A DNA stretch of 64,000 nt from positions 12,508,829-12,572,828 of the forward strand of contig CM068540.1 in NCBI GenBank assembly GCA_035048495.1, given 5' to 3'. A program made the translations under genes and the position numbers. The stretch comes from Euptelea pleiosperma. Taxonomy: Eukaryota; Streptophyta; Magnoliopsida; Ranunculales; Eupteleaceae. Every line of letters starts with the position of its first letter. The stretch's first letter is position 1. Shown one piece after another: positions 51,801-60,469 of this stretch. The notes beneath the pieces were generated by a model. It did no database searches and was not told where the DNA came from. It was given only the letters and a program-made list of their open reading frames with translations.

Positions 51801-52633
51801 CTTATGCCATGTAGCCTTGTACTATCTTGTTGTCATACCATGATCATCACGTCATTTCATATAAGGGGTGCATAAGGGAACGGGGTTGAAGTATATTATA
51901 TACGTTATATTGGTTTTATCAATTAATCAGGGTTCGGTACCCTAGGGTGAAAGGCCCCAGACGTTATTATATCCTGCAGATGGGTCCATGAGACCGCTCC
52001 CAGTGCGGGAAGGAGATGGAGACCCTATGTGGTTATGGGTACTAGTTGCATTGGCATCCCTTACTCATCTGCATTCATCCTCATATTCATGCCATCTTTA
52101 TTATACGATTGAGATGCATACCTTGATTAAAAAACTTGTATAGTATGATATCATACCATGCACACTGTTGTATTACTGGGCCTCGGCTCACGGTGCTACA
52201 CCGATACCATTTTCAGATTTTGAGGAGCCGGGTACGTGAGATGATTTTGAGACGAAAGACTCCGGTGCATTCGAGGAGATCGGCGAGGATTTGGGAGTCG
52301 ATCCCACACTTTAGAAAGTTGTATTTGATTATTTTATAACATTATTTATTTATTTTCACGGGCATGTAAGCCTTTGATTGAGAGTATGTTCTCACTTCCA
52401 TCTCTTCATATTTAGTTGATTGATTGAATTATTTGAATTATAAATTATTTAAATTATTTGTTTCCTACATCTACTCTTCTTTTTTTTCTTAGTGGGTTTT
52501 CGAATGAACCTTAGTAGTCTAATTGACCTAATTGGACCACTAGGGGACATTCATGGATCACCTCTGGGTTCGGGTACGGGTCGATCCACGGATTTTTGGG
52601 TCGTATTTGGGTATCCGGATTCGGGGCGTGACA
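48811..52633 (+). mobile_element. Nested solo LTR, copy 5 (3823 bp)
   Basis: CGCGG duplications at 48806-48810 and 52634-52638. Agrees with copy 3 at all A-type positions I compared, without copy 3's homopolymer losses. Confidence 0.9.
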
Positions 52634-53466
52634 CGCGGGCCACGCCACGGGGTCTCCTCTTCGGGGTAGGGAGGGGTATCTTCATGGGCTTGGGCCCGAT
52701 TCATCCGTAGTGAGCTTTCGCTCCCTACCCGCATTTAGAATCGCAATCCTGCATACGAATTAGTATACGATATGGGTCTATGGTGTGGGAATATTTTTTG
52801 GAATATCCCTGCCTTGTGTGGGTAAGCAATCAATCAATCAATAAGGCAAGGTAAATTGGAAAGTTACTATTTATGAGAGTTGACTAAACAACTATCAACC
52901 CCCTAATAGACCTTTCCAATTTATTGTTTCTCCAAGTTAGGAAAATTCTCTAAAATTAGTAGTTTCCTAAATCTGAAAACTTGCTAAAATTAGGGTTTCT
53001 TCCCGTGTTGGAAACCTTCCAAAAAAGGGACCTTCCACATCTAGAAATCCTCTAAAAATAAGAATTTCTAAGTATGGAATTTCGTCCAATTCGAAATTTT
53101 TCCAAATAAGCTCGATTCCAATGAAATTTCCCAAGAATGGAAACCTTGCAAAGAAGGAAACTTCCCGATTTGGAAAGCATCCAAAAATGCAATCTTCCCA
53201 TATGCGAATATCCTAAAATGTGCAGAAATGAAAACTAGCATTTTCAATTTTTTAATTTTTTTGTGAGTTAGGCACTCAATCAAGGGTTTCTAAAACCCTC
53301 GAACACACATCTAGATATGGAAATAATCAAGGTGTCCGATTACAACTTTGCACCCGGCCTTCCGAGGCATGACAAAATAATACTAAAAATCTGCAAATAG
53401 AAAGTTTCCAAAGGTCCGGATCTTTCCATTTTCGTCGTCTTCATTCCTTTACGCTTTCCTGTACAC

Positions 53467-53484
53467 CGAGCGGCAGCAGCGCCA
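53467..53484 (-). other. Primer-binding site, array copy 5
   Basis: Identical to the other copies; next to the LTR terminus at 53487. Confidence 0.6.
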
Positions 53485-53486
53485 TT

Positions 53487-56400
53487 TGAAATTAAGATTT
53501 TTTCCGCGTCGTTGGTTCGGAAACCCTAACTTCAACAATATTTGTAAAATCCGATTATCTGCAAAATGTAACTTGTATAGCAGTACGTGTCAGATGTCGA
53601 TCCGCACTCGGTGTGAGTTAGCACAATAAGGAATTAAAACTGACAAATAATATACAGAGAGAAATGAGAATGGTGGAATAGATGAGAAGGGCGAGTGGAT
53701 TTAAAAACAACATTCATTTGAGATTCAGAACACCAAGATATCAAAAATAACTTCATTAATCATCAAAGAGTACGTACATAAATCAAAATAACAAAAATAA
53801 AGAAAGCATGTAAAGGGATGAGAGATGAAGAGGTAAGGGAAAGAAACGTCCATTGAAATCTGAGAGCTAAGGGCGCTACCGATCAAGAAGAGGATCGTCC
53901 AAGACTTCGATGAATGCTTCAATCGTGGAGAAGGGTTTTGACAGAGAGGCATCCCATGACCTTTGGAGCTAAGGGCGCTACCGATCAAGAAGAGGACCGT
54001 CCAAATTTCATGGAATGCTGCTCAATCAAGAGAAGGGGTAAGGGAAAGAAACGTCCATTGAAATCTCAGAGCTAAGGGCGCTACCGATCAAGAAGAGGAT
54101 CGTCCAAGACTCCGATGAATGCTTCAATCAAGAGAAGGGTTTTGACAGAGAAGCATCTCATGACCTTTGGAGCTAAGGGCGCTACCGATCAAGAAGAGGA
54201 TCGTCCAAATTTCATGGAATGCTGCTCAATCGTGGAATCCACATCGACTCTTACCGGCCGACAAGGTAGATGTGAATTGGCTAATGTACTATAATGTGCC
54301 CTAAAAAGCTCACCTTTTCACTCGCCGAAAGGAGTCGGCCAAGTGAATAGGCGATCGGCCTGAGAAAGTAGTGAGAGGATCTAGAGAGAGAAAATAGACT
54401 TAGAGAGAGAAATCTCACTCTAGAGAGAGAACATGGGATTAGGGATGTCACGTCCCTTCCATGTCGTCTAGAGAGAGAAAGTGAGAGAAACTAGGTAGAG
54501 AGAGAAAGTCACTAACTCTAGAAAGAGAAAGTGAGGGTTTGGACACAGGTTTAGGGATGAGACGTCCCTTCCATGTCGTCTAGAGAGAGAAAGTAGGATT
54601 TCTAGAAAGAGACATCTCACTCTAGAGAGAGCAAATAGAATGTAGAGAGAGAAAGTAGAGAAAGAGAACATGGAATTAGGGATGTCACTTCCCGTCCATG
54701 TCATTTAGAGAGAGAGGAGATCTAGAGAGAGAAAGTAGTTTTAGAGAGAGAAACTAGGATTTCTAGAGAGAGGTGAAATCCTAAAGAGAGAAAGTAAGAG
54801 GAGAGAGAAAATAAAGAAGAGGGAAGAATATTACCTTGAAACACTTACCGTCTGCCATGCGATGGAGGAGATCGCCAATAAGGTGATCGGCCATGCATGA
54901 TGGATGATGGTTGACCACAAAGATGGTGAGATTTGGCCAAGTGGATGGTCGTGGTGGTTGTATGGTCAAGAACATGGCAGTGATGTGCACCAATGATGGT
55001 GGGCTCAGTCCGTGGGATGCAAGAAGGTTGATGGCAGCAAGAAGGCGGGGAACGGGTTGCTTGCATGCTGGCTAGTTGCCTTGAGTGCATGGTGTGTGCA
55101 TGTAGCGATGGAGACTTGCAAGTGGATCTCACGGCCAAGGCAGCAAGGTGGGGAGGAAGCTATCGGTGGAGTATAGCTGCTGTTGGTGGATGGTGGTACA
55201 GTACTAGCACGGTGCAACAAGGGGTTGCATGCATTTCCAGGAAGGTGGAATGAGGCGGTGTGGTTGTTGGAGAAGACAACCTGCTAGCTACAGGTCTTAG
55301 TGAGGATGTTGAATGGTGATTGAAGTTCAGGTGCCAGAAGTTGTAGATTTTCGATTAGGAGAGATGGAGGAGACGCTGCCCTGTGTGAATTGGGAGCTTG
55401 CAGTTGCTGCAAAAATGTGATGTTGCAGGTTCAACACCGACTGGAGAATTGCAGGCTGAGCTTTGGGAGCAAGGTGAAGGCGGACCTTCAACAGGTGGTT
55501 GACGGTGGTTGGAGGCGGTTTGCTACCGTTGTGACAACACCCCTGGTTGCAGGTAGCTCTCTTGGAGGAGCACTGATTGTTTGGAGCAGTAAAGAAGAAA
55601 ACCGAAGAAGAATGTGCAGCAGATTGCCCCTATACCCTTGGCCGAAAGTTGCAGGTCTTTCCGGTGAAGCGAGGAGGAGAGCAACCCGTGTTGCTTATAT
55701 TACTGTGCGTGGGAGGAGTGAAACCCACGGTCAACCTGAAGTTAACCACGTTTTCAGGTATGGTATGTGAAATTAATGGAGGGGGGTGCAGCAATTCCGG
55801 CGAGTTTCTCGCCGGAATTAATGGTGAGGACGTGCAACAGTGAAGGTGATCTGTGGTGGAAGCCGTGAAAGGAAGTTGCAGGCGTGCAGGTGGTGATGGT
55901 GAGTGGACCTGCTGGCCGGAAAGGAGGAGGGTTGCACAGCATAAAAGAGGCCGAACAGCAAGTTGCTGTTTGAGTTTCAAGTCTGCGCGACCCTCAGTCC
56001 GTGAGAATCACGACTGAGGAAGAGGAGAAGACAGTGGAAGGAGCTGACCGTGAACTACAGAACCGTTAGGAAGAATTCACCGTTTTGGTCCAATGAGCAG
56101 ATCTCCCAAGAAGATGGAGTCCAAGGCGGTTCAGCAGGCGTTTGCTCTAAGAACGCTGTTCAGTGCAGCTAAGGGTTGCTGGCTGTGGAGTTGCAGGGTT
56201 TGCTTGAAAGAGGTGGAAGAGATGGGATCCGACCGGAGTTGCAGGTCTGCAACTCCGGTAATGGAGGTTGGAGCAGCAACGTGGTGGCTCCCATGGAAGC
56301 CATCGATTCTCAAACAATGGAGAATGGGGAGATGCAGATCTGCATGTAGCCATCGGTGATGGTTCTTGGCACGCCTGGAGAAGAAAGTGGCTGGAGTGGA

Positions 56401-57688
56401 GGAGGATGTGAAGGAAAAGGAAGGAACTCACGGCTCCTCTCTAGCTTTTGCCCAAGGGCAAGTTTTTCTCTTAAAAGAACGTGGGTGAGAGGCACACGGT
56501 TTTAACAAACCGTAGGTATTTTTGGAGGAGAGAGAATCGGTCAAGAATGACCAATTCTCTCTCATGGGTATAAATGATGGGTTAGATTATGGGCCATGGG
56601 CTTGTGTTTGGGCTTTTGAAGCCTTGGCTCATTGTATGAGGCCTTGGCCTTATAAGTTAGGCTTTGGGCCTAATGTTTGTAAAGGCTTTTGGATGCAATG
56701 CACTCACTTGCCATGATGGCCGTAGGATTTGATTGCGTGGGATCATGGGCTACTCAAGGCCAAGAGCTTAATGGCCCATTTGATGTGAGCTTGATTTGGC
56801 GATGATGGTGTGGGCCACCATTGAAGGCCTTGGGATACATGAGTGAAAATTTGAAGAATGATGATTGGGTTTGGCTCATATTTGGCGAACCATCAGATCT
56901 GGAGAGATCCATCGGTCCAATAGAAGATCTAATGGTCCAATGGATGATCTAACGGTGGAAAAGTTATGGGAGATGGTATAGAGCTAGAGGAAAGAAGATT
57001 AGAGATTAGATGATGGAGATTAGAGAGATCGGGGTGGTCGATCTGATGATCGAATGGTAGGATGAGAAGATCTAAGGGTCAGATGCTAGGGTCTAGAGAG
57101 ATGGAGATAAAATTAGGAGAGAGGAGAGAGAATTAGGAGAGATGAGAGAGAAAATAACACAAAATAAAGGCAACAAAGCTGGCAGAAGGGTCTTGAACCC
57201 TGATCTTCAATTTAATCTTCAATCGGCTTCACCAATCACGTAAGCCGTCATTTGATACAGCTTTGAATCACTTTAGCCCGTCTCTTGGTCTTCAACTTTG
57301 CCTCTCTCTTAGTTCTTTATCTGGCTCTATGATTCTCTGACTCGACCCGTACTTGGCCTATATGTTTTAGTCGTAGCCTGTTGGCTCTTTAAGCTTTGAT
57401 ATTAGGCTTCTATGGATGATCGTGGGCACGCAAGTCTCAAGAATCGCCCGATCGGGTTTCCTGCGAGAGAAAAGCACGTAATGAGACTTAATCGAAACGG
57501 CTTCATATCTAGACTTCCAGAAATGCGTTTAAAGCATGCAAATATACCATTTCGTCCAGAAAAGTGTGTTCTACGTAATGAAAGAGACTCTTCCGTAGAA
57601 AAGTGTATAAATAGGGAAGTTTAACATAGGAGAGTGTGATAACGCTAAAGGATAATGGCTTAAAATAAGTACTTTTAAGCGAATATCA
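53487..57688 (-). repeat. Array LTR 5, terminal LTR of the array (4202 bp)
   Basis: In sense this is the 5'-most LTR of the array; its start TGATATTCGC at 57688 abuts foreign DNA (TTATCC...). It carries more private substitutions than the internal LTRs: near 54534, 54606, 57031 (GATCGGGG), 57295 (CAACTTTG), 57364 (TATGTTTT) and 57595 (CCGTAGAA). Edge copies of a tandem array escape homogenisation by unequal exchange, which would explain this. Confidence 0.82.
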
Positions 57689-58529
57689 TTATCCTGTTAG
57701 CGTTATTGCATTCTCCCACGTTAAAATTCTCTATTTATCTACTTTTCTACGTAAGAGTCTCTTTTGTTGCGTAGAACACACTTTTCTGGACGAAATGGTA
57801 TATTTGCATGCATTAAACACATTTTCGAAAGTCTAGACATGAAGTCATTCTGATAGAGCCTCATTACGCGCTTCTTCTGTCGCAGGAAACCCCGATGGGA
57901 CGACTCTCGAGACTTGTGGGCCCAAATCGATCATGAAAGCCCATTATCAAAGCTTAAAGAGCCCACATGCTATGACTAGAAGATATGGGCCAAATATGGG
58001 CTGAATAAGAGGACCAAAAAGCCGGCCCAAAGAACGAAGAGAGTAGGAGAGCCAATGACCAAGAGACGGACCAAAGCGTTTAAAGCCACATGAGTCAGCA
58101 AAGAATGATAGTCGACTCTACTGGAGAAGCGTGAGGATGGTCACAGTGAAGACCAGGGTTCCAGACCCTCCGCCAGTGCTTTTATTTCTATTTTCTGATA
58201 CTTTCTCTCTCATCTCTCCTTATTCTCTCTCTCTCTTCATCTCTCGGTCCTCGAATCTACTGACCTAACCCCAGAACTCCTGCCCATCAGCTCTATCTCA
58301 TCTCCCTTAGCTTTCTGACCGTTGGATCTTCCATCGGACCGTTGGATCTTCAATCGGACCGTTGGATCTCTCTAAATCCATCGATCTACTAATCTGGGTC
58401 CCAATCAAGTCACCATCCATTCGATCGCCATCAGACTGTCTGTCACATCATCTTGTGAGACGATAGACATCATCAATCCATGCGGGCCAGTAGCCGGGCC
58501 CATCTTCATCGACCCGCTGTCCGACCAGT

Positions 58530-58581
58530 TAGTGGACCCCGCGAATTTCAAAATAATTTAAATTAAATGGGGGGTCCACTA
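58530..58581. other. 11-bp inverted repeat in old LTR
   Basis: TAGTGGACCCC at 58530 pairs with GGGGTCCACTA at 58571. A second small inverted pair (TGGGGAGATTCCCCA) follows at about 58584. Both lie upstream of the TATA box. Confidence 0.5.
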
Positions 58582-58617
58582 ATTGGGGAGATTCCCCATT
58601 GAAAGGTAGGTTTTTAC

Positions 58618-58628
<11 letters not shown>

Positions 58629-58674
<46 letters not shown>
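58629..58674. repeat. (AT)n microsatellite, about 23 repeats
   Basis: Uninterrupted AT dinucleotides after an A-run. Absent from the array LTRs, so it arose in this copy. Confidence 0.95.
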
Positions 58675-58678
<4 letters not shown>

Positions 58679-58690
58679 TTTCAAAAAATA

Positions 58691-58716
58691 CCCTATTTCC
58701 ATTAATGGAAATAGGG
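58691..58716. other. Perfect 26-bp palindrome next to TATA box
   Basis: CCCTATTTCCATT followed by its exact reverse complement AATGGAAATAGGG. The TATA box begins four bases after it. Confidence 0.75.
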
Positions 58717-58719
58717 AGC

Positions 58720-58727
58720 TTTATAAG
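58720..58727 (+). promoter_or_regulatory. TATA box of old LTR (candidate)
   Basis: TTTATAAG within GAGCTTTATAAGAGGAGGG, followed about 25-40 bases later by GAACCCTAATCCCC, a typical plant LTR transcript start region. Not preserved as a clean TATA in the array LTRs (TCTTTTAAGAGA near 8370 in sense). Confidence 0.5.
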
Positions 58728-59210
58728 AGGAGGGAGAAGGGTTCGTTCGAACCCTAATCCCCCTCCTTTCTCTTCCATTCTCTCCCCAAACTCTCCTGCT
58801 CCTTCTTCTCCTCGATTTTTGGCGATTTTCCCCTCTTTTTCTTCACCTTCTTCTTCATCTTCTTCGTTATTTTTCTCGCCGGAGTTGCAGAACTCCGGCC
58901 ATCTGCAACTCCGTCATTACCACCCCCCCTCTTGAACGGTTTTAGCAAGGGAGAACCCAAAACCATCCACTCCATTACCCTCTCCATGACCGCCCCCATC
59001 TCTTCTCCATCTAAACCCAAAAAACTCCGGTAAAAACGAAAAACAAAAAAAAACCAGCAATCACCGCCTCCCACATTCGATTCCTCTCTCACCTTCTAAT
59101 TCCCTCTTCACCAAGCCGTCCCCCTATTGGCTAAAGAATAGCAAGCAATCCCCCGGATTGCTCTATCACTTGAAGCCGCTCAAACTCTTCACCGCCCCAT
59201 CTTTTGCCGC

Positions 59211-59390
59211 TGCAACACCAGCGTCTCTCCTTGTGTGCCAGCCAACAGCAGCGCCTCCAATCCTTGCTGGATTCACACCTGCATGTGCACGAACCAGATC
59301 TGCAACACCAGCGTCTCTCCTTGTGTGCCAGCCAACAGCAGCGCCTCCAATCCTTGCTGGATTCACACCTGCATGTGCACGAACCAGATC
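59211..59390 (+). repeat. 90-bp tandem duplication in old LTR
   Basis: TGCAACACCAGCGTCTCTCC at 59211 repeats at 59301 with an exact 90-base period and no visible mismatch, so it is recent. Because 90 is a multiple of three and the DNA is C-rich and poor in stops, several frames are open (up to 149 codons at 59158-59607) and encode the same 30-residue peptide twice. I regard these as by-products. Confidence 0.9.
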
Positions 59391-59810
59391 TGCAACTCCA
59401 CGGTGGCTGTCACTCTTTATCCCTTTGGTTCGCCTGCAACCTATCACCGTTACCACCTTCACCATTCTCACGGCATCTCCACCCCATCCTCCATTAAAAA
59501 CGACCTGCAACTCATTGTTGCAGGTCCGTTTTTCACTATCACAAGCTATCCCCAACCGACTAATGCCTCCCCTCATCCACTTTAAACACTGTCCAGCTGG
59601 GCTGTGAACGCCCCCACTTGCAATGTCTCCAGGTACCTTTTGAGCAACGTGCTCCTCTCTTTCAAAAATCATCACCAGCGTGCCCCTCTTGCATGTCCAT
59701 TCGCCCCCCCCAGTCCAACAAGGATGCAGCCAACCTTCTCACCATTATCGCCTCTGCCTCCCTCCCTACCTGCGAGTTCGCCACGCGTTCAGTAGACCGT
59801 TCCCAAATCA

Positions 59811-60050
59811 CGGTAAGTTGGTGGTAAGCTTGTCTCTCTCCTCTTTCATTTCTCTAGGCTTCTCTTCACTTTTTCTCTCTTCTTACCCTTTCTCTCTCTA
59901 AATCTCTTTAGTCTCTCATCTTTCTCTCTCTAGGTTTAGTACTATTTTTTCTCTCTCTCAAGTTTTCTCTCTCTAGATCTCTCTAATTTTCCCTCTCTAA
60001 AATCTCCTCTTTCTTTAGTTATATTTCTCTCTCCCTCTCAGCTCTCTTCA
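59811..60050 (+). other. Conserved GTAAGT and CT-rich tract of old LTR
   Basis: CGGTAAGTTGGTGGTAAGC is followed by repeated TTTCTCTCTCTAG/TTTCTCTCTCTAA phrases (for example near 59925, 59965). Homologous in order and content to the array LTR segment 6741-6271 read on the minus strand. Confidence 0.4.
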
Positions 60051-60469
60051 TTTACAAATGCTTTCTAGATTAGTTTCCATTTGTTGTTAGTTTTCTTGAT
60101 CTATTTGCAATAGTTTTGATTTTAGCGTTGTAAGCTACATTCTTCTTGAATTAATTAGAGTATTTTATTTCAATCAGGGTTGTGTTCAAATTCTTCTTTA
60201 ATCATTGTTTTAGTAGGCTATTATCAAACAAAAAAAAAATCATGTTTTAAACTTCGATCCACCCCTCTCATCCTTCCATCGAGTTCTTTAGCATGCTCCG
60301 TCATTTTATGATTCTTGTTTGCGCTAACTAAACCCCGAGTGCGGATCGACATCCGACACGAATCTCTATACAAAAATCTATCAATTTTGTAGGATAATCG
60401 GATAAAAATTACAAATCTTGTTGAAGTTAGGGTTTCCGTAACCAACGACGCGGAAAAACCCTATTTTCA

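Larger units (their letters stand above)
45656..53486 (-). mobile_element. Internal domain 4 (non-coding)
   Basis: Element parts 45656-48805 and 52639-53486. Nearly identical to internal domain 2 in its A-type variants (GAGCAGGGTCTGCTC near 48655, CATACGAATTAG near 52752). One private substitution near 53230 (AAATGAAAAC). No gene seen. Confidence 0.75.
1..57688 (-). repeat. Tandem array of a 12-kb LTR retrotransposon (about 4.8 copies)
   Basis: The opening sequence GTTAGTTTGTGGGGTATTG recurs at 1, 12031, 24059, 36080 and 48105, giving periods of 12030, 12028, 12021 and 12025 bases. Copies differ by scattered single bases only. Using the LTR terminus as reference, units end at 9582, 21609, 33635, 45655 and 57688. 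The final copy breaks exactly there, whereas all earlier copies continue into internal sequence. This is the structure (INT-LTR)n with shared LTRs, known for plant tandem LTR elements formed by unequal exchange between LTRs. No gag, protease, RT, RNase H or integrase motif is visible in the unit on either strand. The left end of the array lies outside the window. Confidence 0.95.
57689..60469 (+). repeat. Older, diverged LTR of the same family, inverted relative to the array
   Basis: Reads as the reverse complement of the array LTR with many substitutions and deletions (2.8 kb against 4.2 kb). Clear matches: AACACACTTTTCTGGACGAA (57775), TTTGCATGCATTAAACAC, GAGACTTGTGGGC, CTTTCTCTCTCATCTCTCC (58201), the TTGCAGAACTCCGG region (58883), GGTAAGTTGG (59812), AACTAAACCCCGAGTGCGG (60328) and GTTAGGGTTTCC (60426). 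It ends TATTTTCA at 60469, equivalent to the array LTR end. The first 33 bases expected of the LTR are missing at its left edge, where the array is inserted. It may be a solo LTR or the 3' LTR of a full element; the window does not show which. Confidence 0.85.

Noticed and set aside
59158..59675. 149- and 169-codon frames in the old LTR
   Set aside because: They owe their length to an exact 90-bp duplication and stop-poor C-rich DNA; they lie in LTR leader sequence with homologous, non-coding counterparts in the array.
53487..60469. Foldback or Mutator-like transposon with long terminal inverted repeats
   Set aside because: Arms differ greatly in length and age, one arm is a member of a tandem LTR array, and both have TG...CA ends; the left arm also has an adjoining primer-binding site. 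Nested insertion explains this better.
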